From NCBI RefSeq assembly GCF_003696305.1, contig NZ_RFFK01000003.1, positions 107,887 through 171,886 of the forward strand: a stretch of DNA of 64,000 nt. Reading direction: 5' to 3'. Both the position numbers and the translations under genes were made by a program. This DNA comes from Pseudomonas sp. AOB-7. Lineage in GTDB: Bacteria > Pseudomonadota > Gammaproteobacteria > Pseudomonadales > Pseudomonadaceae. This document shows, piece after piece, positions 8,581-18,690 of the stretch. Position 1 is the stretch's first letter, and every line of letters starts with the position of its first letter. Under the pieces are notes generated by a model that worked only from the letters and a program-made list of their open reading frames with translations, did not search any database and had not been told where the DNA came from.

Positions 8581-10287
8581 TTAATCCTTGGTCACGCGGT
8601 TGACTTCCTCGAGGCTGGTCACGCCTTGCATGGCTTTCACCAGGGCCGAGGTGCGTAGATCATTAAAGCCGTCTTTGCGCATCTGCGCGGCGATCTCGAT
8701 GGAGTTGCCGTCTTCCATGATAATCCGCTGCAGGTTGGGCGTGTTTTTAACCACTTCATAAATACCGACGCGGCCCTTGTAACCGCCCTTGCAGTTGTCG
8801 CAGCCAACCGGGGCGTAGAGCTTGAAGGTGCCGATCTTGTCTGCGGGGAAACCTTCCTCTAGTAGCGTCTCGCGGGGTATCTGGATTTCCTTCTTGCAAC
8901 TGGTGCACAGCTTGCGCGCCAGACGCTGGGCGATGATCAGGTTGACCGAGGTGGCGATATTGAACGAGGGCACGCCCATGTTGCGCAGGCGGGTGAGGGT
9001 TTCCGCGGCGCTGTTGGTATGCAGGGTCGACATCACCATATGCCCGGTCTGCGCGGCCTTGATGGCGATCTCGGCGGTTTCCAGGTCGCGGATCTCGCCG
9101 ACCATGATGATATCCGGGTCCTGGCGCAAAAAGGCGCGCAGCGCCTGGGAAAAGTCCATTCCCTGCTTGGGATTGACGTTGACCTGGTTGATGCCCTCCA
9201 GGTTGATCTCCACCGGGTCTTCGGCGGTGGAGATGTTCACGTCCGCGGTGTTGAGGATATTTAGGCCGGTGTAGAGCGACACCGTCTTGCCCGAACCAGT
9301 GGGGCCGGTCACCAGGATCATGCCTTGCGGCTGCTTGAGCGCGGCCATATACAGGTCTTTCTGCTCCGGCTCGTAGCCCAGCGCGTCGATGCCCATCTGC
9401 GCGCTGGTGGGGTCGAGAATCCGCATCACGATCTTCTCGCCCCACAGTGTGGGCAGGGTGTTGACCCGGAAGTCGATGGCCTTGTTCTTGGATATTTTCA
9501 TCTTGATCCGGCCGTCCTGCGGCTTGCGCCGCTCGGAGATATCCAGCGCCGCCATCACCTTGAGGCGGGCGGATAGGCGCGGGGCCAGCTGGATCGGCGG
9601 GCGGGCTACCTCGTGCAGCATGCCGTCGGTACGAAAACGCACCCGGTAGACCTTCTCGTAGGGCTCGAAGTGCAGGTCCGAGGAGCCGCCGCGGATGGCG
9701 TCGAGCAGCATCTTGTTGACGAAGCGCACCACCGGGGCATCGTCGGCGTCGGCGCCGGGGCCGTCGTCCTGCCTGTCGTCGTTTACGGATTGGACATCCA
9801 CCCCGTCCAGGTCGACGTCCGCCAGTTCCTCCAGGCCGGTGGCGCCGGTGTCGAAGAACTTGTCGATGGCCTCGCCGAGCTTGTCGTCCTCGACCAGAAT
9901 CGCTTCGGTAGTGAGGCCCGTGCTGAACTGCACGTCGGTGACAGCCTGGTGGTTGGTCGGGTCGGACAGGCCGACGAACAACTTGTTGCCGCGGCGCCAC
10001 AGCGGCAGCACGCGGTGCTGACGAATCAGTTTCTCGCTGACCAGTTCGCGGGGCTGGCTGTCCCGGTCGATGGTGCTGAGGTCGAGAAAGGCGACTCCGA
10101 ACTGCTCGGAGGCCAGCTCAGCGAGATCGCGACCTCGCACCAGTTTGTTCTGCACCACGTAGGTTACTAGTGGCACCTTGTTGCGTTGCGCCTGAGTTTG
10201 AGCCTGCAGGGCCTGTTTTTCGTCCAAGAGTTCGGCCACAACCATTTGCCTGGCCAGGCCGGAGAGCGTTACTGCAGGTTCATTCAT
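8581..10287 (-). CDS. pilB: Type IV pilus assembly ATPase
   Basis: PilB is the hexameric cytoplasmic ATPase that drives pilus extension. The 568-residue protein has an N-terminal T2SSE_N/MshEN-like domain (about 1-150), a linker, and the GspE-family ATPase core. The Walker A motif GPTGSGKT is at residues 328-335 and the Walker B region with GEIRD ends near 401. The His box includes STLHTNS. A tetracysteine zinc site uses C461, C464, C496 and C499. The gene opens the pilBCD operon and is divergent from the glycan island. In P. aeruginosa pilB is close to and divergent from pilA, whereas here about 17 kb separates the two. Confidence 0.97.
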   Translation of the reverse strand: MNEPAVTLSGLARQMVVAELLDEKQALQAQTQAQRNKVPLVTYVVQNKLVRGRDLAELASEQFGVAFLDLSTIDRDSQPRELVSEKLIRQHRVLPLWRRGNKLFVGLSDPTNHQAVTDVQFSTGLTTEAILVEDDKLGEAIDKFFDTGATGLEELADVDLDGVDVQSVNDDRQDDGPGADADDAPVVRFVNKMLLDAIRGGSSDLHFEPYEKVYRVRFRTDGMLHEVARPPIQLAPRLSARLKVMAALDISERRKPQDGRIKMKISKNKAIDFRVNTLPTLWGEKIVMRILDPTSAQMGIDALGYEPEQKDLYMAALKQPQGMILVTGPTGSGKTVSLYTGLNILNTADVNISTAEDPVEINLEGINQVNVNPKQGMDFSQALRAFLRQDPDIIMVGEIRDLETAEIAIKAAQTGHMVMSTLHTNSAAETLTRLRNMGVPSFNIATSVNLIIAQRLARKLCTSCKKEIQIPRETLLEEGFPADKIGTFKLYAPVGCDNCKGGYKGRVGIYEVVKNTPNLQRIIMEDGNSIEIAAQMRKDGFNDLRTSALVKAMQGVTSLEEVNRVTKD

Positions 10288-10563
10288 GTCGGGTCACGCT
10301 GGTTGACTGAGTCATGCTGGGTAAGGCCTGCCGGCCAAGTGGCTGAGTGTGCGGGAAAAACTATCAGGCCGCGTAGACGGATGCACAGATTATCAATGCT
10401 GGCCCTTGAGTTTCTGTGGGTTTTGCGAACCCTATGTGCATTCGCCACTATCACGCTGGCTCAGCCTAGCAAAAATGTAGTCTGATAGCCGGCAATTCGA
10501 CTACTTCGGGTTGCTGGTACGTTGTTGCGGTGGTGCCTGGTGGCACTGTCAAGAGGAAGCGGG

Positions 10564-11841
10564 ATGATTGATTCTGGGAGTCCCCGGCTGGCGGTGATTG
10601 GCCTGGGTTATGTAGGTTTGCCACTTGCGGTCGCTTTCGGCAAGTTAGTACCCGTTGTTGGCTATGACATCAACGCTCAGCGTATCAATGCCTTGCGTGC
10701 CGGCGAGGATGCGACGCTCGAGGTCAGTGCCGCGGAGCTGGCCGAGGCGGTGCAACTGGTCTTTACCGACGATCTGGCCGATCTCGCGGGCTGCAACGTC
10801 TATATCGTTACAGTGCCAACCCCTGTCGATGCGCACAAACGCCCTGACCTGGGCTTGTTGCTCAAGGCCTCGGAGGACATAGGGCGGGTGTTGTCGCAAG
10901 GCGATATGGTGGTCTATGAGTCCACCGTCTACCCGGGGGCAACCGAGGAAGAGTGCGTGCCGGTGCTGGAGCGTGCATCCGGCTTGCGCTTCAATCGTGA
11001 CTTTTTCGTCGGTTACAGCCCGGAACGAATCAACCCGGGCGACAAGCAGCATCGTATCGCTGATATCAAGAAGGTGACCTCCGGTTCAACCCCCGAGGTG
11101 GCCGAACAGGTCGATAGGCTCTATCGACGTATTGTCAGTGCGGGCACGCACAAGGCTGCCAGTATCAAGGTGGCCGAGGCGGCGAAGGTGATTGAGAACA
11201 CTCAGCGCGACCTCAATATCGCGCTGGTCAATGAACTAGCGATGATCTTCAATCGTTTAGGCATCGACACCCAGGCGGTGCTGGAGGCCGCGGGAACCAA
11301 GTGGAACTTTCTGCCGTTTCGCCCCGGGTTGGTTGGCGGGCATTGCATCGGGGTCGATCCCTACTACCTGACGCACAAGGCACAAGCCATCGGCTATCAC
11401 CCGGAGATTATTCTCGCCGGTCGCCGGCTGAACGACGGCATGGGGGCCTACGTGGTGGCGCAACTGGTCAAGGCCATGCTCAAGCGACGCATCCAGGTGG
11501 AGGGCTCGCGGGTGTTGGTGATGGGCCTGGCCTTCAAGGAAAACTGTCCCGACCTGCGTAACACTCGGGTTATCGACATAGTGCGCGAGTTGCAGGACTA
11601 CAATGCCCGGGTCGAAGTGCACGACCCCTGGGTTTGCGCCGAGGATGCCAGCCGGGAATACGGCTTGGCCCTGGTCACTGAGCCGGAGCCGGGCGCCTAC
11701 GACGCCATTGTTCTGGCTGTGGCCCATGAGCAGTTTCGGCAGTTGGGCGCCGAGCAGATACGTCGTCTGGGCAAGGCCGAGCACGTTCTCTACGACCTCA
11801 AATACCTGTTGCCGGCCGAAGATAGCCACCTTCGTCTCTGA
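10564..11841 (+). CDS. wbpO: UDP-N-acetylhexosamine 6-dehydrogenase (WbpO/TviB type)
   Basis: NAD-dependent enzyme that oxidises UDP-N-acetyl-glucosamine or -galactosamine at C6 to the uronic acid. The 425-residue protein has an N-terminal Rossmann fold ([12 protein letters not shown]), a central helix, and the catalytic cysteine C261 in [11 protein letters not shown], and its C-terminal domain has the [14 protein letters not shown] stretch seen in TviB/WbpO proteins. ATG at 10564 follows an AGAGGAAGCGGG ribosome binding site, so the longer frame starting at 10522 is rejected. It is the first gene of the plus-strand glycan operon and is followed by a WbpP-type epimerase, the same pairing as in the P. 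aeruginosa O6 O-antigen and Salmonella Vi capsule pathways. The expected product is UDP-GlcNAcA or UDP-GalNAcA. Confidence 0.9.
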   Translation: MIDSGSPRLAVIGLGYVGLPLAVAFGKLVPVVGYDINAQRINALRAGEDATLEVSAAELAEAVQLVFTDDLADLAGCNVYIVTVPTPVDAHKRPDLGLLLKASEDIGRVLSQGDMVVYESTVYPGATEEECVPVLERASGLRFNRDFFVGYSPERINPGDKQHRIADIKKVTSGSTPEVAEQVDRLYRRIVSAGTHKAASIKVAEAAKVIENTQRDLNIALVNELAMIFNRLGIDTQAVLEAAGTKWNFLPFRPGLVGGHCIGVDPYYLTHKAQAIGYHPEIILAGRRLNDGMGAYVVAQLVKAMLKRRIQVEGSRVLVMGLAFKENCPDLRNTRVIDIVRELQDYNARVEVHDPWVCAEDASREYGLALVTEPEPGAYDAIVLAVAHEQFRQLGAEQIRRLGKAEHVLYDLKYLLPAEDSHLRL

Positions 11842-11853
11842 TCCACCTGGCCG

Positions 11854-11873
11854 CAGGGTGCGCCGTGCGCACC
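11854..11873. repeat. Short interspersed repeat, GGGTGCGCCGTGCGCACC type
   Basis: A copy of a short GC-rich repeat that contains the palindrome GTGCGC...GCGCAC. It lies between wbpO and wbpP. Close variants occur in either orientation near 4677, 6467, 12961, 58825, 61021 and 61070, always between genes. Confidence 0.6.
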
Positions 11874-11924
11874 GAGTGCCACGAAAGCGTGAGCCGAATC
11901 ACCTGCAGCCATCCGAGAGTATCT

Positions 11925-12953
11925 ATGTCCGCCTACCACCATCTGCAACAGCAACTACGCCACGCCCCAGGTACCTGGTTGGTGACCGGGGTAGCGGGCT
12001 TCATCGGTTCCAATCTGCTGGAGACGCTGCTGCGGCTCGACCAGGAAGTGGTCGGCATGGACAATTTCGTTACCGGCCACAGACGCAATCTAGAGGAAGT
12101 GCGACAACTGGTGAGCACCGAGCAGTGGGCACGCTTTCACTTTGTCGAGGGTGATATTCGTCGGCTCGAAGACTGCCGCCATGCGCTGGAGGGCCGACGC
12201 ATCGAGCATGTGCTGCATCAGGCGGCGTTGGGCTCCGTGCCTCGCTCCCTGGAGGATCCGCTGGCCAGCAATGCGGCCAATATCGACGGTTTTCTCAATA
12301 TGCTGGTGGCGGCTCGCGACGCCGGCGTGGCCAGTTTTACCTACGCTGCCTCCAGTTCCACCTATGGCGACCATCCCGGTTTGCCGAAGGTGGAAGAGTG
12401 CATCGGCCAACCGCTGTCACCCTATGCCGTGACCAAGTACGTCAACGAGCTGTATGCCCAGGTTTTCGCCCGCAGCTATGGTTTCCCCTGTGTCGGCCTG
12501 CGCTACTTCAATGTATTCGGTCGGCGTCAGGATCCCGAGGGCGCCTATGCCGCGGTGATCCCCAGGTGGGCGGCGGCGATGATCCGAGGCGAGACGCTGT
12601 TCATCAACGGCGACGGCGAGACCAGCCGCGACTTCTGCTATGTCGACAATGCCGTGCAGGCCAACCTGCTGGCTGCACTGGCCCCGCCCGAGGCGCGCGG
12701 CCAGGTGTACAACGTCGCGGTTGGTGGGCGTGTCACGCTCAACCAACTATTCGAAGGGCTGCGCCAGGCGCTGGCCGATAACGGTATCCAGTACGACCAG
12801 AAGCCCGTCCACCGCGACTTCCGTCCCGGCGACGTACGTCATTCGCAGGCCGATATCGGCAAGGCCAAGCAGCTGCTGGGTTATGATCCGGCCTATGATC
12901 TGCTGGCCGGGTTGCAGGCAGCCATGCCCTGGTACGTCGAGCAACTCCAATGA
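11925..12953 (+). CDS. wbpP: UDP-N-acetylglucosamine C4-epimerase (WbpP/TviC type)
   Basis: Extended short-chain dehydrogenase that interconverts UDP-GlcNAc and UDP-GalNAc, or their uronic acids. The 342-residue protein has the NAD-binding GVAGFIG motif at about 22-28, the SSSTYG stretch and the catalytic Y167/K171 pair (YAVTKY). From memory, long stretches match P. aeruginosa WbpP, such as [10 protein letters not shown] and [15 protein letters not shown] at 11925 gives the length and N-terminus usual for this family; the upstream in-frame start at 11865 overlaps a repeat and is unlikely. It acts with the preceding dehydrogenase to supply an N-acetylhexosaminuronic acid donor to the glycosyltransferases downstream. 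Confidence 0.92.
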   Translation: MSAYHHLQQQLRHAPGTWLVTGVAGFIGSNLLETLLRLDQEVVGMDNFVTGHRRNLEEVRQLVSTEQWARFHFVEGDIRRLEDCRHALEGRRIEHVLHQAALGSVPRSLEDPLASNAANIDGFLNMLVAARDAGVASFTYAASSSTYGDHPGLPKVEECIGQPLSPYAVTKYVNELYAQVFARSYGFPCVGLRYFNVFGRRQDPEGAYAAVIPRWAAAMIRGETLFINGDGETSRDFCYVDNAVQANLLAALAPPEARGQVYNVAVGGRVTLNQLFEGLRQALADNGIQYDQKPVHRDFRPGDVRHSQADIGKAKQLLGYDPAYDLLAGLQAAMPWYVEQLQ

Positions 12954-12960
12954 ACACCTC

Positions 12961-12983
12961 CGTAGGGGGCGCCGCGCGCACCA
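12961..12983. repeat. Short interspersed repeat, GGGGGCGCCGCGCGCACC type
   Basis: Another copy of the short GC-rich repeat, placed between wbpP and the next epimerase gene. A degenerate half copy (GGCGCACCGCGCG) occurs about 70 bases further on, so the 166-base gap between the genes consists largely of repeat material. Confidence 0.55.
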
Positions 12984-13119
12984 CCAAACTGGCCGCCATG
13001 GCTCGCCACCGAGCCAGCCTGCGATGCATGCGGGAGGGCTCGGTGCTGCGCAAGGCGCACCGCGCGATGCAAAGCGATGGGGCGCCATCGACGACCTGTA
13101 GTCATTCCATGAGGCCTCC

Positions 13120-14127
13120 ATGCGCATATTAGTGACAGGGGTAGCCGGCTTCATCGGCATGCATGTCGCCCGGCGCCTGTGCCGGCAGGGCGACGAGGTG
13201 GTAGGTGTCGATAACCTCAACGACTACTACGAGGTGAGCCTCAAGCAGGCTCGCCTGGCGCAGCTGCAGGGATGCGCCGGCTTCGATTTCATGCGCCTGG
13301 ACATAGCTGAGCGCGGTGCTCTGGAGCGCCTGTGTGCGGAGCGGGGTATCCAGCGCGTGGTGCATCTGGCCGCCCAGGCCGGGGTGCGCTATTCGCTGGA
13401 AAACCCCCACGCCTACGTTGACAGCAACCTGGTGGGATTCGTCAACCTGCTCGAAGCCTGCCGCCAGAGCCGTATCGAGCACCTGGTCTATGCATCGTCC
13501 AGTTCGGTGTACGGTGCCAACGAATCCATGCCGTTTCGTACCGGCGACAACGTCGACCATCCCGTGTCGCTCTACGCCGCCACCAAGAAGGCCAACGAGG
13601 CGCTGGCGCACAGTTACAGCCATCTATACGGCCTGCCGACCACCGGCCTGCGCTTCTTTACCGTGTACGGGCCCTGGGGCCGGCCGGACATGTCGCCCTT
13701 CCTGTTCGCCAGGGCGATCCTCGCCGACGAGCCGATCAGAGTGTTCAACCACGGTAGGCACCGGCGCGACTTCACCTACGTCGACGACATCGTCGAAGGC
13801 GTGCTGCGCTGCCTGGCGCGCATTCCCCAGGGCAATCCGGCATGGTCCGGGCTGGCGCCGGACCCGGCCAGCAGTCGCGCCCCCTGGAAACTCTACAACA
13901 TCGGTAACAGCCAGCCGGTGGAACTGCTGCGCTACATCGAACTGATGGAGCAGGCTTTCGGTCGCAGCACGCACAAGGAGCTTTTGCCGCTGCAGCCGGG
14001 AGACGTGGAGCATACCTACGCCGATGTCGCGGATCTGGTGCGCGACACCGGTTACGCTCCCGACACCCCGCTGGAACAAGGCTTGGCACGTTTCGCCGAG
14101 TGGTACCGCGGTTACTACGGATACTGA
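13120..14127 (+). CDS. UDP-glucuronate 4-epimerase-like protein
   Basis: NAD-dependent sugar-nucleotide epimerase of the extended SDR family, 335 residues. It has the GVAGFIG nucleotide motif at 7-13, the AAQAGVRYS segment, SSSSVYG and the catalytic Y152/K156 pair (YAATKKA). The AQAGVRYSLENP and RFFTVYGPWGRPDM stretches are characteristic of UDP-glucuronate 4-epimerases (CapI/GalA-forming), which make UDP-galacturonate. The following gene makes UDP-glucuronate, so the pair would supply UDP-GalA. Its start and short 15-base gap to ugd indicate one operon. A dTDP-glucose dehydratase function is less likely given these motifs. Confidence 0.88.
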   Translation: MRILVTGVAGFIGMHVARRLCRQGDEVVGVDNLNDYYEVSLKQARLAQLQGCAGFDFMRLDIAERGALERLCAERGIQRVVHLAAQAGVRYSLENPHAYVDSNLVGFVNLLEACRQSRIEHLVYASSSSVYGANESMPFRTGDNVDHPVSLYAATKKANEALAHSYSHLYGLPTTGLRFFTVYGPWGRPDMSPFLFARAILADEPIRVFNHGRHRRDFTYVDDIVEGVLRCLARIPQGNPAWSGLAPDPASSRAPWKLYNIGNSQPVELLRYIELMEQAFGRSTHKELLPLQPGDVEHTYADVADLVRDTGYAPDTPLEQGLARFAEWYRGYYGY

Positions 14128-14142
14128 GTTTTTCGGAGTTGG

Positions 14143-15471
14143 ATGATGAAACTTTCCATTTTCGGCAGCGGCTACGTGGGGCTGGTAACTGGCGCCTGCC
14201 TGGCTGAGGTGGGTCACGAGGTGGTCTGCGTGGATATCGACCAGGCCAAGCTGGCTAGGCTACGCCAGGGCCAGTTGCCGATCTGGGAGCCGGGTCTGGA
14301 GGACATCGTGCGGCGCAACGTGGAGGCTGGCAGCCTGCGCTTCACCGATGACGTGGCGTTGGCAGTGGAGCACGGAGTGCTGCAGATCATCGCCGTGGGC
14401 ACGCCACCGGACGAGGATGGCGGCGCCGACCTCAGTCATGTGCTGGCGGTAGCCCAGGGGATCGCCGAGCGAATGACCCAGTACCGGCTGGTGGTTACCA
14501 AATCCACGGTGCCGGTGGGAACCGCCGATCAGGTCCATCAGCGTATCGCCGAGGTGCTCGCCGACCGAGGCCTGCAGCCGGAGTTCGACGTGGTGTCCAA
14601 CCCGGAATTCCTCAAGGAAGGGGCTGCGGTCAACGACTTCCTCAAGCCGGATCGCATTATCGTCGGTACCCGCAGCGAGCGGGCCCGACAGTTGATGCGC
14701 GAACTGTACGAACCGTTCAACCGCAGTCACGACCGCACCCTGTTCATGGATCTGCGTTCGGCCGAGCTGACCAAGTACGCAGCCAATGCCATGCTGGCGA
14801 CCAAGATTAGCTTCATGAACGAGATGGCCAACCTGGCCGAACTGCTGGGAGCGGACATCGAAGAGGTACGCCGTGGTATCGGCGCGGATCCGCGCATCGG
14901 TTACCACTTCATCTACCCCGGCTGCGGCTATGGCGGCTCCTGCTTCCCCAAGGACGTCAAGGCACTGGCTCATACTGCGCGCCAGGCTGGTTACCAGGCC
15001 GAATTGCTGCAGGCGGTGGAAGCGGTGAACGAGCGGCAGAAGACCCGCCTGTTCGCCAAGCTGGTCCAGCACTTCGGCGGTGTCGAGGGGCTCGAGGGGC
15101 GCACGTTCGCCCTCTGGGGGTTGGCCTTCAAGCCCAACACCGACGACATGCGCGAGGCTCCCAGCCGTACCCTGATGGAGGCCCTGTGGCAGGCCGGTGC
15201 CCAGGTGCGGGCCTTCGACCCGGTGGCCGGCCGGGAGGCTGAGCGACTCTATGGCCAGCAGCCGGGCTTCAGTCTGTGCCGCGACAAGTACGGTGCTCTG
15301 GAAGGAGCCGACGCCCTTCTGATCTGTACTGAATGGCAGCAATTTCGCGCCCCCGACTTCGACGAGATGCAGAATCGCCTGAATGCCAGGGTGATTGTGG
15401 ACGGGCGCAATCTCTATAATCCGCAACGGCTCAAGGACGAAGGGTGGGCCTACTATGGTGTGGGGCGCTGA
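14143..15471 (+). CDS. ugd: UDP-glucose 6-dehydrogenase
   Basis: Oxidises UDP-glucose to UDP-glucuronate with two NAD. The 442-residue protein starts with the Rossmann motif ([16 protein letters not shown]). It has the [10 protein letters not shown] and [14 protein letters not shown] motifs and the catalytic cysteine C267 in [14 protein letters not shown]. The C-terminal UDP-binding domain includes [16 protein letters not shown]. Two consecutive ATGs at 14143 and 14146 are both possible starts, with CGGAG just upstream. It belongs to the plus-strand glycan operon and feeds the preceding UDP-glucuronate 4-epimerase. It is distinct from the N-acetylhexosamine dehydrogenase four genes upstream, so two separate uronic acid routes are encoded. 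Confidence 0.95.
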   Translation: MMKLSIFGSGYVGLVTGACLAEVGHEVVCVDIDQAKLARLRQGQLPIWEPGLEDIVRRNVEAGSLRFTDDVALAVEHGVLQIIAVGTPPDEDGGADLSHVLAVAQGIAERMTQYRLVVTKSTVPVGTADQVHQRIAEVLADRGLQPEFDVVSNPEFLKEGAAVNDFLKPDRIIVGTRSERARQLMRELYEPFNRSHDRTLFMDLRSAELTKYAANAMLATKISFMNEMANLAELLGADIEEVRRGIGADPRIGYHFIYPGCGYGGSCFPKDVKALAHTARQAGYQAELLQAVEAVNERQKTRLFAKLVQHFGGVEGLEGRTFALWGLAFKPNTDDMREAPSRTLMEALWQAGAQVRAFDPVAGREAERLYGQQPGFSLCRDKYGALEGADALLICTEWQQFRAPDFDEMQNRLNARVIVDGRNLYNPQRLKDEGWAYYGVGR

Positions 15472-15593
15472 CGGCGAGCGAGTCCCCTCGGCTTCTGCGT
15501 AGCTATCGGCATCATCTAGGCGCTGCGCGTGCAAAGATATACCGCGATCGGGGGATGCCTGCCCTTCAACAGGTAAACGACCATAACCTGAGA

Positions 15594-16829
15594 ATGCCGA
15601 TGTCCATGCCAGAAAGACCGGGGTTCGAGACTGCTTCGCCGGAACAGGTTCCGGCGAAGGGCAAGCCATCCATCCTGTTGCTCACAACCTCCTACCCTCT
15701 CAGTCCCGGCTCCGTAAGCGGGGTCTTCGTCAAGCGCCTGGCCTGCGCTTTGGCAGAAGTCTGCCAGCTCGAGGTGCTGGCGCCTTCCGCCACTCAACGG
15801 GGCGTCCATGCCGAAGGTGAACCAAGCGTGCATGAGTTCCGTTATGCACCCCGTGCCTTCCAGGTACTGGCGCATGGCGCCGGCGGCATACCCACAGCAT
15901 TGCGTGAGAATCGTTTCAACGCCCTGCTGATTCCGCTCTTTCTGCTGTCGATGCTCTGGTCCTGCTGGAAGTTGGCCAAAGGCAAGGATGTGCTGTTCGC
16001 CAATTGGTCCATCTGCGGAGTTATTGCTGGGGTGATCGGTGCGCTCCGAGGAACTCCGGTGGTGGTGACCTTGCGGGGCGAGGATGCCAACCGGGTGGCA
16101 AGCAGCCTGGCTTCCCGCTGGATGCTTAGGCTATGCGGCTGGCTGTGTTCCCGCATTGTCACTGTCAGCGAAGCCATGGGAAGCCGCTTGCAGCTCGCAA
16201 TGCCGGCGCTTGCACAAAAGCTTGAGGTCATACCCAACGGGGTGGCTCAGCCGTTCTTGTCCGTCTCTCCTACGCAGGCTGGCAGCGAAGAGCTGCGGCT
16301 GCTCTGCGTGGCCAGCCTGATTCCGCGCAAGTCCGTCTCCACGCTTGTCCGGGCGCTCGCGCTCAGTTCTCCCAATGTAAGCCTGACGCTTATAGGTGAA
16401 GGAGGGGAGCAGGCATCCCTCGAAGCTCTGGCAACTCGTCTAGGCGTTCGCTCCCGCATTGAATTCCTGCCGTTCCAGGCCCCGGAGAAACTACCGGCGT
16501 ATCTGGCTGCGGCAGACGTGCTGGTACTGCCCAGTCGTGCCGAGGGACGTCCCAATGTGGTGCTGGAGGCCTTTGCAGCCTCTCGTCCCGTGATCGCAAC
16601 AGCTATCGATGGACTGTTCGAGCTGGTAGGGCAGGATCAGCGCGGACTGCTCTTCCCTGTGGGCGATAGTGAAGCCCTGGCTCGATGCATCGCCAGGCTT
16701 GGCGACTTCGAGTTGCGTTCCCAGCTTGGCGTCAATGCCCGTCGCTATATCGAGGACGAGGGCCTGACCTGGCAGCGCTCTGCCCAGCGTTACGCCAACA
16801 TATTTCAATATCTCCGATCCAGGAACTGA
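15594..16829 (+). CDS. Glycosyltransferase family 4
   Basis: Cytoplasmic GT-B glycosyltransferase predicted to add a sugar from a nucleotide donor to a lipid-linked glycan. The N-terminal acceptor domain begins with LLLTTSYPLSPGSVSGVFV. The C-terminal donor domain has IPNGV, a retained CVASLIPRKS segment, and the GT4 donor motif SRAEGRPNVVLEAFA. The start is uncertain: ATGs at 15555, 15594, 15600 and 15606 are all in frame, and 15594 or 15600 fit best. The frame also extends upstream to overlap ugd. It sits directly before the asnB-like gene with a seven-base gap, the order seen for wbpR-wbpS in P. aeruginosa O6. Donor and acceptor are not known. Confidence 0.85.
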   Translation: MPMSMPERPGFETASPEQVPAKGKPSILLLTTSYPLSPGSVSGVFVKRLACALAEVCQLEVLAPSATQRGVHAEGEPSVHEFRYAPRAFQVLAHGAGGIPTALRENRFNALLIPLFLLSMLWSCWKLAKGKDVLFANWSICGVIAGVIGALRGTPVVVTLRGEDANRVASSLASRWMLRLCGWLCSRIVTVSEAMGSRLQLAMPALAQKLEVIPNGVAQPFLSVSPTQAGSEELRLLCVASLIPRKSVSTLVRALALSSPNVSLTLIGEGGEQASLEALATRLGVRSRIEFLPFQAPEKLPAYLAAADVLVLPSRAEGRPNVVLEAFAASRPVIATAIDGLFELVGQDQRGLLFPVGDSEALARCIARLGDFELRSQLGVNARRYIEDEGLTWQRSAQRYANIFQYLRSRN

Positions 16830-16836
16830 GCCCTTC

Positions 16837-18690
16837 ATGTGTGGTTTCGCTTTTCTGTTTGCGCCATCGACTCCGGACCAGACCGCGGTTCAGCAGATGG
16901 CGGCCTGCCTTCAGGCGATGCGTCATCGCGGACCTGATGATGGTCACCTCATGCAGGTGGGAGGGGCACTGCTCGGCCATCGCCGTCTGTCGATCATCGA
17001 TATCGCCGGCAGCCCGCAACCCATGACCGATCCATCGGGGCGTTACGCACTGACCTATAACGGCGAGATCTACAACTACCGGGAGGTCCGGGCCACCCTG
17101 CAGTCGCGCTGGGCATTCCAGACTCAAGGCGACACGGAGGTGTTGCTAGCTGGGCTGATTCTCGAGGGCGAGAACTTTCTCGCGCGCCTCGAGGGCATGT
17201 GGGCATTCGCCTTGTGGGATGTGCAGACGCAGCAGCTTGTGCTCGGACGTGACCGAATGGGCAAGAAGCCGCTTTTCTTCCAGTCACTGCGGGGGGGCGG
17301 CATCGCCTGCGCGTCGGAGCTTCCTGCCCTGCGTCGACTCGGCGGCGCAGTTTGGTCGGAGGATGAGGACAGCACCGCGGACTATCTGCGCTATGGCTAC
17401 TTCCTGCCTGGCCACACTGCTTACCGGGAGGTCGGTGAACTGCTACCTGGCCACACCCTGCGCTGGGATGCGCGGAGCGGTCAGACGGACATGCGGCAGT
17501 ACTGGCAACTGCAGCTCGGATGCTATTCAGGGACTCAGCAGCAGGCTGCCGAGCAATTGCGCGAAGTGCTGGTCGACGCTGTTCGCAAGCGTATGGTCGC
17601 CGACGTGGAGGTCGGCGCATTCCTGTCCGGCGGTGTGGACTCCTCGCTGATCTGCGCGATCGTTCGGCGCGAACTACAGCAGCCACTCAAGACCTTTACT
17701 ATTGGGTTCAACGAAGCCGCGTTCGATGAGCGTCCGTTCGCACGACAGGTCGCCGATGCGCTAGGCACCGACCACTACGAAGAGGTGTTGGCCAACTGGG
17801 ATGAAAGCGAGTTGGAGCGTCTCATGCTCGAGCATGTCGGGCAACCTTTCGCCGATTCGTCACTGCTGCCCACCCACCTGGTGTCGAAGGTCGCGGCCAG
17901 GCAGGTCAAGGTGGCACTCTCGGGAGACGGCGGGGACGAGCTGTTCTGCGGCTACCAGCGTTACCAGGCCCGTACGCTCTGGCGCTGGTACTCGCGCTTG
18001 CCCCAGTCGGCCCGCAAACTGGCGGAGCACGCTGTGCGCGCACTGCCCGAGCCCATGGTGCATCACAGTCGCAGCTTGCTGAAAAAGGCCCATCTGTTCA
18101 TGGACGTCGCCGCCAGGCAGGAGGCAGAGTGGCCCTACTTCGCCCCCTTGATGTTCTCGCCGGAGGATATTCGACTGCTGGCGCCTGCGTTAAGAGATCG
18201 TGGGCACCAGCCTCCTGGTATTCCGCAGGAAACTGGCCTGGATGATTTGCGGCGGATGATGTTGGCCGATGCACTTATCTATTTGCCACAAGACATCCTC
18301 ACCAAGGTGGATCGAGCCTCCATGGCCTGCGCACTGGAAGCGCGGGCACCCTTCCTGGATCGGCAGGTCGTCGAGTTGGCGTTCTCCTTGCCGAGGGAGT
18401 GGCATCGGCGGGGCATATCGGGAAAGCGCATGCTGCAGCGAAGTTTTCATGCCGATCTACCTAGTCAGGTGTGGCGACGCCGCAAACAAGGTTTTGGTGT
18501 TCCCATTCAGGACTGGTTTAGAAACGGCCTCCAAGACAAGCTGATTGGCCTGTTGGAAGCCGACCCAGGACCAATCGAGCCTTCAGTAGTCATGAAGTTG
18601 CTCGAGCAGCACCGACAAGCCGGCCGCGACAACGGTTACCGCCTTTGGCTGATTTTCAATTATTTGCTCTGGCGGCGGAGTGGCGCATGA
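16837..18690 (+). CDS. asnB: Asparagine synthase-like glutamine amidotransferase
   Basis: Class II glutamine amidotransferase fused to an ATP-dependent synthetase domain, 617 residues. C2 is the N-terminal nucleophile (MCGFAF), RHRGPDDG and YNGEIYN complete the glutaminase site, and SGGVDSS at 264-270 is the PP-loop of the AMP-forming domain. It could make asparagine. In O-antigen and capsule clusters such homologues (WbpS) are thought to amidate uronic acids to uronamides, and its position among uronic-acid genes supports that. The last four bases overlap the next gene's start (ATGA at 18687-18690), showing translational coupling to a glycosyltransferase. Confidence 0.93.
   Translation: MCGFAFLFAPSTPDQTAVQQMAACLQAMRHRGPDDGHLMQVGGALLGHRRLSIIDIAGSPQPMTDPSGRYALTYNGEIYNYREVRATLQSRWAFQTQGDTEVLLAGLILEGENFLARLEGMWAFALWDVQTQQLVLGRDRMGKKPLFFQSLRGGGIACASELPALRRLGGAVWSEDEDSTADYLRYGYFLPGHTAYREVGELLPGHTLRWDARSGQTDMRQYWQLQLGCYSGTQQQAAEQLREVLVDAVRKRMVADVEVGAFLSGGVDSSLICAIVRRELQQPLKTFTIGFNEAAFDERPFARQVADALGTDHYEEVLANWDESELERLMLEHVGQPFADSSLLPTHLVSKVAARQVKVALSGDGGDELFCGYQRYQARTLWRWYSRLPQSARKLAEHAVRALPEPMVHHSRSLLKKAHLFMDVAARQEAEWPYFAPLMFSPEDIRLLAPALRDRGHQPPGIPQETGLDDLRRMMLADALIYLPQDILTKVDRASMACALEARAPFLDRQVVELAFSLPREWHRRGISGKRMLQRSFHADLPSQVWRRRKQGFGVPIQDWFRNGLQDKLIGLLEADPGPIEPSVVMKLLEQHRQAGRDNGYRLWLIFNYLLWRRSGA

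Noticed and set aside
10288..10563. JUMPstart/ops element before the glycan operon
   Set aside because: No GGCGGTAGCGT-like core is present. GGTGG and GGTAC stretches near 10515-10540 are too weak to count.
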